A stretch of 57,129 nt of DNA, taken from positions 1-57,129 of the forward strand of contig JNEU01000884.1 in NCBI GenBank assembly GCA_000697475.1, read 5' to 3'. Numbering within the stretch: the first letter of the stretch is position 1; each line of letters opens with the position of its first letter. Positions 43,717-57,129 of the stretch are shown piece by piece. The DNA comes from Lichtheimia corymbifera B2541. Taxonomy: Eukaryota; Mucoromycota; Mucoromycetes; Mucorales; Lichtheimiaceae. A program made the position numbers and the translations under genes. A model generated the notes under the pieces. It did not search any database. It saw nothing but the letters and a program-made list of their open reading frames with translations, and was not told the origin of the DNA.

Positions 43717-46700
43717 TCTGCCACAACGCCACCACCAGCTTCTGTAGACAGTGTAGCTATGATCCCATATACCAACGCTTTGCTGTAATTACAATAAGAT
43801 CATCATTACCGCACTAGACAAATTAAAATTGACGAGCATTGATATGCTTCCCGAGTCGTTTCATGCAGCATATGGATATCACTCTAATGAAGCAATGACA
43901 AAGCCCAAATACGTATTGTCTCAATTTGGGCTTTGGATCACACGATATACGGTAATTAACCTTAAGAGGAATCATGAGCAATAGCCAGGTTTTTTTTGGT
44001 TTGCACCAGGCCATAATACTTTAGGACTTTTATGGATATACAAGGCCATTCAATAGAATCATGTATCGTGATCTCGATGACAATCTACACTTTTACTTGG
44101 ACATTGACAATAATGAAAGCATGTACGCATAAAGACATGTTGGGAAGGCGAGAGGTTCTGAGAACCAGTTGGTAATGATGCAAGGAGTTGACTAGGAGAA
44201 GAAGAGGGGGCCCAGCGTTGTTGGTGCGTGTAGTCATGGTTGCCCCGTCGCGTGTATGTACCCGATCCAAAGCCAATTCCCATTGTGTGTGTGCAAGGAG
44301 CCCTATCATTCATTACCTTGTTTAAGATTAGCAGCTGCAACGGCTCTGTTGTGGTTCCGCCACGCACTGACCATGCTTAATCCATCCTATTAGTGCGTAT
44401 GTACCCCCCGTTTTCAGATTTATTAATGAATATTATCACAAGCGTTTACGTTAGTACAAGATCGGTGCTATCAGACCGATATTGATGCATGATGGTAAAA
44501 CTAACTATAACTTTTCCGATCTTGTGAGTTGTTTTTTATGCACACCATAAGCCAATCGCTATTCTTTATTACCTTAATCGTCATTCACGGCGGTGAATAC
44601 CGAGAAAGGACAATGAAAGATGGTGGGTGGTTTTGTCCTCCCGCACAAGTTGCACAAGAACACAAGTCCCTCGCAGTTGTGCAACAAACAAATGTCAAGA
44701 AAGATAACAATGACAGATGAACAATGATGCATCATCATGGCGTACCTTGGTGTCTCGATAATATCGCCGTAAGGTCAACTTGCGAAAGAGAAAAGCGTAT
44801 GCATAAGAGAATGATTCCTTTACTGCGCAGCAGAGCACACATTATATGCAAAGTCCATGCATCGTTGTGCAGCGGCCAGGATGCATGCAGCAGATGGGCG
44901 ATTTAACGCAAGATCCTAAATTGCTTTTTTGAATCAGCACACCCATTTTGATTGTATCGAAATTGTCGATGCTGCGCAGCTTATGCTAGCGTCCTGTCAT
45001 GACACCACCACCACCAGCAGCAGCATTATACAGCATGCTGCAGCCGGAGATCGTCATCCATTATAAAAGCAAGCAGCATTCATTCAGAGGCCAATAGATA
45101 AAGGTGGTCAGCGCTTGTACACGTCTGTTTTCTTCCCGAGGTAGTTCCCGGTTGTTGTATTACAATGAGGGCAGACCAGCTGATGATGATCATTTCTTTA
45201 TCCTTCCACAAACTTATTGTTCCAAAAGTAGAGTATCCACATCGTTGATAGTGAGCCAACAAGAGAAAAAAAGGAAAAAGGAGATGTAACTCCCAATTCT
45301 TCACACGATCATCATCTCAACATCAATCATTGGGTTGTCATATCATATAATGACGCATTTTGAATCTCGTACGATCCTTGTAGAATATTATTAGTGATCC
45401 AAAAAGAGGAACGGGATTGTCTTTGGATCTTGTTAACCTGCATGCAATAGGGCGGTTATATTATGCTTTCGTTGTTCTTTGGTAAAAAGTGGCCAAAGGC
45501 TCCTATCTCAACAATATATTGTCTCCATGTAGTAATTTCCCCTCCAGGAACATCATCTCATCGTAATGCACATGGGCGTGTGTATATACACGATTATGAC
45601 TACATAGCACCAATCAAACAAAAAAGCCAAGAGAAAGAGGGCGTTGTCACTTGACAGATTGTGCTGCAGTGAAACAATGTGTGTATGTGTGTACTGATGC
45701 TGTCAGAAAGCTTGGGGGAGGATTTTGGTGGTGATGATGCTGTGGACCACAGGACGGGGTTAAGAAAGCTGCAAGGGACTGGGATGATCATCCATTAGAC
45801 TCAACGGCAAGGAGAGAGCATTTCCCATCGAAACAGGATTTGTTTTGCGTTAAAGTGCTTCAAAAGCCAACTGCGGTCCAACCATGTTTGGTTAATGAGA
45901 TGCACGAGTTACAGCATCTTGCATGTCGTGTTTCTTTACACGACGCGCCGCTGCTGTTCTCAATCTTAACAACATAGATCGCCCAACATAACTATTGAAA
46001 CTTGTGTTCCAATGTGTGTGTTTCTAGTGCCCTGATATTGACCGGGGGAATAAGGAACGCATATGCATGGCTGGCTCTCAATGCTTTCGCTGCCATTGCA
46101 TGCACGCTTGTGTTTTGACTCACTTTTGATGATTGTTGGTATACACACAAAACCCCTCTCTCTCCTTCACACATACAACCCCTTGTTCTCTTTTTCTTTA
46201 TCTTAATGACTAGTTGTAATAGCAGTCTTCTTGTCTCAGCCCATATACACGGGGATATCAGGGGTGGAGAAGAAAAAAGAGAGAGCGAATGACGACGGGG
46301 GGAGGTACACAAGGGGTAAGAGAAAGAAAATGAGACTGAGCCAGAGGTGGAGTTAGAATGAAACGATCACGGGCCTTCTTGTGCACATCACGCTGGACAT
46401 GTTGAAACTTTTTAATGATTATATGACAGGGCAATCAAGTGTTCACGAGATCACTTCCATATCCACCCCGCCCGCTTTTCACTCTCTCAGCTAATCCAAA
46501 TAACTTGCTTGCCCTTTCAAGTAGTATTATTTGGGTGGCACTGCAATATGTTTACGTGAAGCACTTTTATAAAGAAAAAAAGTCATCATTACAGTACACA
46601 TATAAGCTACAAAAGAAAGAGTCCGAGGATAGAAAAGACCATATACAATATAAAGTGTGGCCACATTGGTTTACATTCAAATAGTTCCTTGCTTTCCGCC

Positions 46701-47611
46701 ACAAATCCACATAAAAAAACAACACGCAAAACAGCCAAAGTGATAGGAGAATCAAGTACACTACGGCACCTACAACAAAGTTTGGGGGTGCGGATCCGGG
46801 GAGATGTCGATTTTCGAGCGTATACTTTCAGAGAGAAGCACATATACACACAAAACATTGGTGGGTCGTCGTATGATTTCATTGCAACTGCTGCTGCCGG
46901 TCATTTCTCCTTGCCCTTGCTCACCTGCAGCCGTTTAAATGGTTCTTTCGAAACAGTATCAGCCTTGCCAAAGCCATGATTGAGGGCTTGCATGGGCTCA
47001 GAATAGTGACAAAATGATTGTAATGATGGGCTCAGCATGAAAAAATGTCTTGTTGTGGCTCTTGTAAAGTAAAATAAAAATGGACATATCGATGCAAGTA
47101 ACTCAACCGCTGTGCAGCACACAAACAGTAAACATTACAGATAATCAGCTCAATCACAGGTTAGCATCCTTTCGCCTTCCCAACTTGACTCCTCCTTTAT
47201 CCCTTGTTCTATTGGACACTCATCCACCCGTCCCACTTGCCCGTTTTCTTTTGCCACACACACACGCACACACAATCACTCACACACACCATCATATTTA
47301 ACCTCCCGCCTTATTTTAAAGCTGCTCCATCACTCATCTCTTTCTCTCTTCTCTCTCTCTTTTTTTTTTCTCACCACCGCAGCTGCCTTTAGCACTTGCA
47401 TCTTTGTTTCACCCTCTTTTTGATCTGCATTTCGTTCAACAAGGTGTGTGTGCTTTCGTTGTTTTGTGTGCTTCGACATATGCCGTGAAAAAAAAGGCAC
47501 AATCAACCACTCACATGTTTCTGCAGTTAGGCAGCTTTCACCCCAACGCACGGATTACAGGTACGTGCGTGTATGTGCTTTGCAGCATCCCACTCACAAT
47601 ACAACTTAGCC
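43717..47611. other. Long upstream region of the APSES gene
   Basis: 3.9 kb with no supported gene. It holds TA- and CA-rich tracts (CA at 47259-47290), a CT-run at 47340-47370 and an isolated TATA-like box at 45063. A small minus-strand ORF with a GTAATG donor (44381-44316, MVSAWRNHN) was considered and left out. Long upstream regions with introns or upstream ORFs are usual for StuA/Efg1 regulators. Confidence 0.45.
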
Positions 47612-49429
47612 ATGGAAAGTATTTATCATCAATCGGGTATCTACTCGTCAGCTGGTGCTCCTCAGTCACCTTATGTGCCAACCTCGAGTTATGCCACGGA
47701 ACAACAACAACAACATCCGCAACTTCCGCCACCACCTTACCGGTCTACTACTACAAGCAGCTTTTTCAACAACAGCCATCGATATACCTCTATTAATCAC
47801 ACACCACATTCTTATGGCAGCCACGATATGATGGGCAATGCTGGTGCTGCTGATCCATATTCACCTGTTGGTGGTGCACCTTCAACATGGTCATCAAGTG
47901 CAACGGCACAACAGCAGCAGCAACAACAACATCCACCACAGGCTTCATCCTGTTTTCCTTCTTACATGAGCCCACCTGCATTACCATCACCTGTGTCAGC
48001 GGCATTTCGTCGTGGTCACAGCGGATATGGATCCGGTCATGCTGCTGCAGCTGCTGCTGGTTGTTTTGGTGGTCCTTGCTCTCCGACCGATAATGCTTTT
48101 GGTCATCCAACACCGCCAGCACCTATTCAACGACCCAAGTTGACCACTACTGTGTGGGAAGATGAAGCCACTGTATGCTATCAAGTCGATGCCAAGAACA
48201 TTTGTGTTGCTCGTCGCCGAGGTAAAAATACAACCCGCGTACTACTTTTGAAAAGATTTTGACCATTCTGCATGTGATATAGACAATGACATGGTCAACG
48301 GTACCAAGTTACTTAATGTAGTTGGCATGTCTCGTGGAAAGCGTGATGGTATTCTCAAGAATGAAAAAGGTCGTGTCGTTGTCAAGGTTGGCGCAATGCA
48401 TCTCAAAGGTGTATGGTAAGTGTACATTGTTTTTCTTGCTCCCCTTGTTCCCTATAACAATACACTCGTTCCTACGGCGGCTCCTTTTACCCCTTCTATC
48501 CCTTATTCTCGGAAATCGTTCGATGGAAAGAAACTAAATACCCTTTCCCCCCCTTGCAGGATTACATTTTCTCGCGCCAAGGACCTGGCCACCAAGTTCA
48601 AGATTGTTGATCTGTTGTATCCGCTGTTTACTGATGACCCATCACAATTTCTTTGCACTACCTCTGACAGTGGGCTCAGTGTACCTTCAGGCGATACAGC
48701 ATCTGTGGAAACTGCTCAAACATCATCCACAGTCAAATCATTAGTGGGTCCACCACCACCATCAGGAACAACGCATTCCATGTCGCCTTACAAGACGGAT
48801 CTTTCCAGCTATCATTACATGCCACCTTCATGGGAGAATCGCCCACCTTATTCATCATTGGCCAACAATGACTGTGAGTCTCTCTTTTGTTTATATTTGT
48901 ATTTACGTTATTGATATATGTAATATGTAGCACTTCGCTCACAAGACATGCCAGCTACAAGCACACCTTACAATGGCATGTTGAATGGCACACCTGCTGG
49001 TGTTCCTCGACCTTCATCATTTGGCGGTCTTACTCATCCACCCCCATCAACGCTTGAAGATGACCCGTTCATGGCACGCCGATCTGGTGGTATTGATGAG
49101 CCATCAGTAGCACGCTTCCCATCCAGTCCACCACCCGAAAAGTACGCTGCTGATCAATCCATCCATCCACCCTACATTTATGACAGTGAGAACCATCACG
49201 CTGAAGGTAAAACGTGCGTTTGTGTTTGTGGTGTGGTGCATCGTGTGTGTGTGTGTGTGTGTGTGTGTTTGCAAGTGTAAACAAAAGGAAAACGAGGCTG
49301 ACTTTATAACCTTTAGTATCATCTACCACCACACCCAACAACAAGAAACGACGACAGAGCCACGATTCTACTACTGAGCTTGTTGAAAAGGCAGAGCACA
49401 GCAACAAGCGTATCAAAAGCAGTGGTTGA
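47612..49429 (+). CDS. APSES-domain transcription factor (StuA/Efg1-like)
   Basis: Nuclear regulator of morphogenesis and sporulation in fungi. Five exons (47612-48221, 48283-48415, 48560-48873, 48931-49206, 49317-49429), about 481 residues. Residues 1-170 are Ser/Pro/Gln-rich with a Q-run and Ala/His tracts. The APSES (KilA-N-like) domain runs about 175-285: [84 protein letters not shown]. The C-terminal half is Pro/Ser-rich, and the last exon adds a basic patch (NNKKRRQ), a likely nuclear signal. The last intron has a TG microsatellite (49240-49269). The start is the ATG of MESIYHQSG; an in-frame ATG at 47573 would add 13 residues. Confidence 0.94.
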
Positions 49430-50618
49430 TTGTGATTCATGTCATTTTCCTTTGCTCTATTGTGTTGTTTTTCATATACATCTACCTACCACCCACCCAC
49501 CTCCTACCGAAAAAAGAAAAAAAAAGTCCAAGATGACCTTGTTGTGCTTTATACCCCAATCCTCAATTATATCGAAACGCATTATCATTGCTCAAGCAAG
49601 CACATTCTCTCGTCGTTTCACCCTGATTATGAAATTCCTTGACAACTCTTGTAGTTTTAATGCTATTCCTACTATCCACCCCCTCCCATCAACTACATAT
49701 ATCCAGAAACAAGCACACATTCACCTCCTCATATGCTTTATCTTTTCTTGCCATATCAATATATACATCATCCACTGGCAAAAGTAGCCCGTCATTGTGT
49801 CTCTTTTGTCATTGGTTTATAGTTGAAAAAGTGAAAATGGCGCGCGCGCATAAGATGATCGACATGAAAACTTGTTTGTTTCCTGTCAATCGCCATTCCA
49901 CAAGGATCCTGCATACCATATCCACAGATGGCAATTTCACAATGCTGGTTTTATTCATGTTGATGATTACACGCATATACATAACGTCTACAGCAAGTTG
50001 CTCTTTGTGTAAGGCTTGTGGAATAAACTTCTTGTGCTGCGGAGGTCGGAACGGCCTTCCGGTCGGCGGGCTGATGTTGGTGGTGGATATTTGTTGAACT
50101 TAGCGTGATTGACGACAAGCTGAAAGAATTTTGGTGTTGCTTGTTGATGCAATGTACCTTCCATTTCCCCTTTTCTCCTTCGAATAACTCAATTTCATCG
50201 ATAGAAAGGATACTCGAATATTGTGCAACTGAGGGATCCAAGTTGCGTGGTCGTCCAACAGATCACACTGAAGAACAAAAAGACCATTTGACATATTGTA
50301 CTACGTTGCGTGTAAAGAGCATATCACGTTGCTGCGTGAATCTTGTGTACACTTTGATTCCCGCGGAACAGGTGTGGAAAAGGAAAAGTGCATCATCATC
50401 CTGCCGCTTGTGCTGCTGCTGCTTGGCATGTGCACACATACACATGTATCTCCTTGTTGGCTTTTTGTTTGTGGCGTAAAATAAAGTGATGCTGTCAACT
50501 CATCCGTTGTTGTTCTTTCAACCATGGTAAGATCGCCATCATTCTGCTTGTATATGGTAATGATCAACTTTATTGTCTATGTTGTACGCGTGTTGTGTGT
50601 GTATACAATTTTGTGTGT
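49430..50618. other. Intergenic, convergent 3' ends
   Basis: About 1.2 kb between the APSES gene and the aldo/keto-reductase-like gene. ORFs on both strands overlap each other and show no family features. Confidence 0.4.
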
Positions 50619-52580
50619 TCATTGAAAAATCGGGCATTGCCAAATGTCATTGATATCTTGCTGGCTGAGGGGTTCCTTGATGCTTTTGTCGAGTGCCAGG
50701 AGTGCATCATTTACATAGACTGGATCTCGCATGCCTGTAAACACAGTACCGATCTGATCATGGCCGAGAAGGACACGTAAAGCTTTGACAGTCAGCGGAG
50801 AATGAATGTCTTGGTTGACTTGTCGACTAAGCGTGGGAGACAATGCATCGAGGATACGATCCAGCTCGCTGTTCTTCCGAAGGGTATCAATGTACGCATA
50901 GCTGACAATGTCATCTGCAAGGTTCCGTACATTCTAAAAGTAAGGAGTATCATGAGTATCCTGTGTCGAAATTGCTGAGTCCCACGTCCATTTTGTACCT
51001 GCTTGTATGAGGACATCCAGTCATTGAATGATTCTGCCTTTTCATCATCGAATTGCGAAGCGTATTCCTCCAATGTTTTCAAGTCCTTGTCGATAGCTGG
51101 CAATACTTGCTGTGTCAGGTAATGCTTGGTAGCGAAATGGTTTACCGCCAATCGAGCCAAGTTCTCGGAGAGCACCTGTCCCCACACAAATTTGCTAGCC
51201 AAGGTTTCTTCTTCAAGAGGTACTAAACGAAAAAGTGAGTCTTTGAAGGCAAATGTTGCATCAGGCATAGAGACTTACATTCCGACATCATATCCGATTC
51301 CAGATTAGATACTTGGCTGAAAGTTTGGGTCATCTTCTCCATCAATTGGTGTTCACCTTGTGTGTGGTAACAATAGTCAGTGCTTCCGCATGCTGAGAGA
51401 TCATGATTCAAACTCACTAGATTGGCCTTCTCCAAAAATATGATTCACAAGTACACGGATTTGTCCATTGGCGATAGCGTTAAGAGGTCGATTGGTCATC
51501 AAGTAAATGTCATTTTCCTATCCACATCATTGTCATCAGCATTGCGTCCATTGCATTTACCTCACAATATAACTTACTTTGGCAATATCGCTCACTGTCT
51601 TTTGATCACCAAAGACCACTTCACGTTCAAAGAGATTGACAGGTGCCTCGATGGCCACAAAGTTCTCTGGTTTGATACACGCGTTCAATACATCTTTGAG
51701 AGAGACGTGATCAGCTGCAGCTGGAAGGGCCATTGTGTTGGAACACACGCCATATCCACCAATAGTTCCTAAAGGGAGCAATCAATCATCTGTAACAGTG
51801 ATCCATCAATGTATAACTTTTACCATTAGCTACTTGGGAGTCGAGAAATTGAAAGCTCTCCTTGAGATCCTGATACAAGTGGGTGGGTGTATAGCTCTAT
51901 ACAATGCAATGAATCACGTTACACACTTGAATGCCGCCAATATGCATGATATAAACACGTACTCTATTCTTTGCCATCAACATGCGTTCAGGTCCATTGA
52001 TCAAAAAGATATCCAGCTTGTTGGTCTTGAGCCTCTCAAGTGAAGATGTAATCTCTCGTTCAAGGATCTTGGGAGACACAGTGTGAAAACTCTTGTCGTT
52101 GATTTGCACATAATCTTTGCCAGGTTCAAATCCATCCAATTGATCAGCCGTCAAATAACCAGCCTTGGATACGAGCGTCAAAAACTACAAAATGAAAAGC
52201 GTTCAATATACCATATCACAATCACACCAACCTCCTTACCTGTCGATCAAGTTGTTCCTTTTGTGCCATATCCTCAAGCGTTTCACCAATGGCTCGTTCC
52301 GATCCACCTGCACAACAATTGCAATCAGGGTCACCGATTCTCCACGAACAACACAGCAAGAGGCATTACCGTTTGCAAAGTTGGAAGCGGTGTCGATAAT
52401 AGATACACCTGCCTTGAGCGCATCACGCAATGCTTGAGCATGACGAGGTTCACCAGGAGTTATTCGATACGCGCCAAAGCCAATGCGAGAGACATGGCGA
52501 CCTAGTTTTGGAATGACAGCGGTGGAAGAAGGAGTAGCGTTGGTGGCAAAGTGTCGACAAGCTATCCGCGGGAAAACCAT
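50619..52580 (-). CDS. Aldo/keto-reductase-like protein, likely mitochondrial
   Basis: Nine exons (52580-52370, 52307-52240, 52184-51963, 51896-51824, 51768-51578, 51517-51418, 51356-51279, 51222-50999, 50933-50619), about 493 residues. The N-terminus is Arg-rich without acids (MVFPRIACRHFATNA), a presequence. The AKR barrel follows: SRIGFGAYRI, AGVSIIDTASNFANGGSERA, TLVSKAGYL, LDIFLINGPERM, GGYGVCSNTM and NFVAIEAPVNLFERE. Of the catalytic Asp-Tyr-Lys-His, Asp and Lys are present, but the Tyr position is Phe (SNF) and the His position is Asn (LIN). A ~200-residue helical C-terminal extension follows and ends VLLGHDQIGTVFTGMRDPVY, an AKR-like cofactor segment, then a short tail. It is probably a diverged or non-catalytic member. 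Confidence 0.85.
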
Positions 52581-53061
52581 TCTTGTATAAATATAAGCGG
52601 CTCAATGCCAAAAAGGAATCAACGCGCTTGTTGAAAGCGGCATACGTCAACAAAAAGCTAGACAAGTGTCTCCGAACCACTCGGGCTTTTTGACACACAC
52701 AATAATATAGATAAAACACCATCGAAAGCATAAACACCAATAAAGCATCATATTCAATCATCCAATACACATTTCCTTCTTTGTGAATCAAGTTGATATT
52801 TGTTCATCAAAACATATTATGATCAGCATGCTCAAGGCAAGGGTTGCTTGGTCAATGATTTACCATTTGATCTATGCGGGAGAATGGCTGAACAGCGCGG
52901 GAAATCGATAAAGATGAGATTGAAAGGAGTATATTATAGATATGAGTACAATGGAGCAATGAGTATAATGCACTGACTCACACATATCTTACTTATCGCG
53001 GTTTAATCAGGTGGTTTTGTTTTGGTGCCTTTTTGGTGCGCGTGTGCGTGTTGTTTGCAGG

Positions 53062-54667
<1,606 letters not shown>

Positions 54668-55499
54668 ATAATCTTCTTTCTTATGCACATACAAAAAAAA
54701 GGAATGCCCCATCACCCAAACCACATCCATCATGTGAAAGGAAAATCGCATTGCATTGTAATAAAACCAACGTCTTGCTTGTACGTAATCCGTCTTTTAT
54801 TTTCTTGATATGTTTTGAGCGATACCTTCATTTGGCCAATCTTATGCATGACAATGGTCAATTAGAGACCATCTGACTTAATCATGGCGTCACTCTATCA
54901 GCTCATCATCGTTCTCAACCGACATTTTATCATTCTTTCCTCACTGTTTGCAGGCCTTACTACACTCGCACCAAAATTCGACCTCGCGCACACCAGATAT
55001 ATAGGTATGGTAGTAAGGTAATCCAGCCAACCAACCAAATAAACATATCCCTCATGATTCATCCATCATTGACCATGCACGCATCGATATTCCTCCTTCA
55101 TCTCAAACACACCTTGTATTATATCCCTTTTCATCTGCATCAGTTTCCTATTACGCATCTAATGATTAAAAGTTCACCATAGAATACAGCACACGATGAT
55201 TAAAGCATTGCTGTGGAAGTTCCTATGCTCTTTGCAAAGGTGAATGGATGGACGTGATATGGCACGTGCTCCATGGTGGATCAAGACATGGAGTTGGATG
55301 GTACATGGTTAACATGCTGCACAAAGGATGATGATAATAGCTTCCATCGAATAGCGTGTAAAGTACGATAATTGGATGCACCATTCATTCAAATTGATAG
55401 GAGCAACCAAAGTGGACAAGTTGACAACCTTTTCCACAAGATGTATATATTCAATTCCTTCCATCCCATATACCAAATCAATAATGTAGACCCATATTC
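54668..55499. other. Intergenic, 3' of enolase
   Basis: Enolase 3' UTR, then AT-rich DNA with CATCC units up to repeat copy 3. No gene seen. Confidence 0.45.
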
Positions 55500-56690
55500 A
55501 TATGTATAAGAAGTCGTATGTATTAAAGCAAGTTGCTACACGTCAATAAAGCTGGTTCTCTATAATGGCTATATGCTGTTCACGTGAAAAGACCATAACG
55601 CAGGATGCTGCAAGTAGAGAACGCCGCTCGAGACAATGGGATAAAGACCTCGCTAATAGTAACTGCTGCAATGAATGCTGCTACGATTGGTCGTGGAAGA
55701 GAGAACGTGCAGTGTCAAGAAACGTGGGTGTTGTAGTGAAGTGCAACGCGCCATGGAACTTGCCATTCAGTCAAAGACAATCGGATCAAGACAGTTGTAG
55801 GATTCACATGATGGGTTGAAGCAGGACAATCGTTTGCAGGTGATAGTTGTAGTTGAATGGGGCAACAGTTGAGATTGGGAAGAAAGAGGAAGACGGTGGA
55901 AGTGGAAGAGGTGGAAATTAAATTGATCAGGCACTGCCCTACAAATCCATGCACACTATAATTAATCCATGACCTTGATTGCCTCTCTCGAACCTGAAAC
56001 TCTCACATAATATGCTCCTGGACACGCTGATCATCTTCGTCTTAATAAGGAACCCATGCTTCATTTGAAAATTTCGAAAGGGAGAGCATAATGTGGGGTT
56101 TACTATGACGGCGGGAAATTGGGAAAGCGCCGGATTTACGATTTATCGATTTACTATGTATTATCTTGGGATCGCCCACTTTGAACTTGAAACTTGGTCA
56201 GAAGGTTCGCTGGCTCATGCTGATCACTTCCATTCATTTAAAAATCGCAGGCTTCACTATAAAAGTTTTGAATGCGGGCGGCCCCAAATGTACGATGAAC
56301 GATGACAAAAGTAAGGTCGGCGCTCCCTAAGCCCGAGATCGCCCATCTCGAGCCTGAAAATTTCATGCAAGGTACTTTGGACCGCAACGAGCAATTCCGT
56401 CCTCATAAAGGTGCTACGCTTCATTATGAAGATTTTGAATGGCAGCGTCCAAATGTATGGACGTGAACATAACTAAGATGTACGGACCGGGCCCGCCGAT
56501 ATTGGTCATCACGAACAGGAAACTTGGTCAGGAGGTGCTCTCGGCCACACTGATCAACTTTGGTCTCATAAAGACGCCACACTTCATTATGACGATTTGA
56601 AGAAACAGGCACCTTTATGTTTTTACATATACTGTAAGCATGATGCTATATGGAGAGTGGTCTTTGTTCATTGTGAAGTATCATGCAAAT
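55500..56690 (+). repeat. Dispersed repeat R1, copy 3
   Basis: Same head as 35715 (GTTGCTACACGTCAATAAAGC) and the same order of landmarks to about 55980. The tail has four monomer cores near 56029, 56219, 56385 and 56552, against six in copy 2. It ends in a foldback-element terminus (56605-56690, with ...GTCTTTGTTCATTG), showing the two repeat families are physically joined. No intact ORF. Confidence 0.75.
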
Positions 56691-56748
56691 GAGCTGTGTT
56701 GCACAAAGAAGTCCGTCTGCACCTTCGGCTCTATCGGGGTCAACCTAC

Positions 56749-57129
56749 TTGACAATGAACAAAGACCACTTGTCATATAGCATCATGCTTACAGCATATG
56801 TAAAACATAAAGTTGCCTGTATCTCTAAACTTTACAATGAAACGTGGGGTCTTTCATAGAACAAAGTTGCTCGCCTGGGTGTAGCGCACCTTGGGTGTAA
56901 GTTTCACGATCAACCGCGGCGATCTCAGATTCACCCAATGTCACTACCAGCCAAAGTGAAATCAGGTCGACCTCTTGAATTTTTTTGTTCGACGAGGCTG
57001 GTGGTGACATTCGGTGAATCTGAGATCGGCGAGGTTGATCGTGAAACTTACACCCAAGGTGCGCTACACCCAGGCGAGCAACTTTGTTCTATGAAAGACC
57101 CCACGTTTCATTGTAAAGTTTAGAGATAC
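56749..57129 (+). repeat. Foldback element C, cut by window end
   Basis: Begins TTGACAATGAACAAAGACCAC like element B, has the loop orientation of A (GTCGACC, T7 run), and the second arm continues beyond the window. It is preceded by the same spacer (GAGCTGTGTTGCACAAAG) that separates A from B. Confidence 0.85.

Noticed and set aside
44316..44381. Minus-strand start MVSAWRNHN with a GTAATG donor, resembling the N-terminus of ATP synthase epsilon
   Set aside because: The match stops after AWR, the conserved residues that should follow are absent, and no downstream exon restores them.
44059..46312. Several minus-strand ORFs of about 100 codons upstream of the APSES gene
   Set aside because: Each overlaps other open frames, has low-complexity composition, and lacks start context or motifs.

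Overview
The window looks like nuclear DNA of a Mucoromycota fungus, most probably Mucorales (Lichtheimia/Absidia-like; inference). Genes are short and dense and are broken by many introns of about 45-90 nt. There is an ER-type HSP90 ending in HDEL, an APSES (StuA/Efg1-type) regulator and fungal-style Mak21, Las1, Med11 and Ett1/Nro1 genes. Exon boundaries were worked out by hand from GT/GC-AG sites, reading phase and family motifs, without transcript data.

Layout. 1-940: inverted copy of a dispersed repeat. 1569-9742: GRP94-like chaperone (-), a 126-aa coiled-coil protein (-), DCN1 (+), a two-finger C2H2 protein (-) and ALG3 (-). 9843-10189: a decayed P-loop-like fragment. 11431-11904: ribosomal protein eL32, followed by about 5 kb of mostly empty DNA with one small TATA-driven ORF (14327). 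17057-31357: a compact block with MAK21, a methyltransferase-like protein, a LACTB2-type metallo-beta-lactamase, an Ett1/Nro1-like protein, LAS1, MED11, a 59-aa membrane protein, a CaMK-type kinase and COQ3. Some neighbouring genes are only 35-130 bp apart.

32592-42700 is the accessory part. It holds two tiny paralogous single-zinc-finger proteins, two 24-25-residue proline/arginine-rich peptides with their own TATA boxes, a secreted glutaminyl cyclase, two foldback elements and a long repeat copy. 42850-54667 returns to housekeeping and regulatory genes: CDC8 (dTMP kinase), the APSES factor behind a 3.9-kb upstream region, an aldo/keto-reductase-like protein with altered catalytic residues, and enolase. 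55500-57129 holds a third repeat copy and a truncated foldback element.

Functional themes: ER folding and N-glycosylation (GRP94, ALG3, glutaminyl cyclase), ribosome production (eL32, Mak21, Las1, Ett1-like), transcription (Med11, APSES factor, C2H2 proteins), and core metabolism (enolase, Coq3, Cdc8). The least described material is the pair of proline-rich micropeptide genes, the pair of mini zinc-finger genes, and a repeat system whose two families share one core of about 90 bp. No tRNA, rRNA or CRISPR array was seen.
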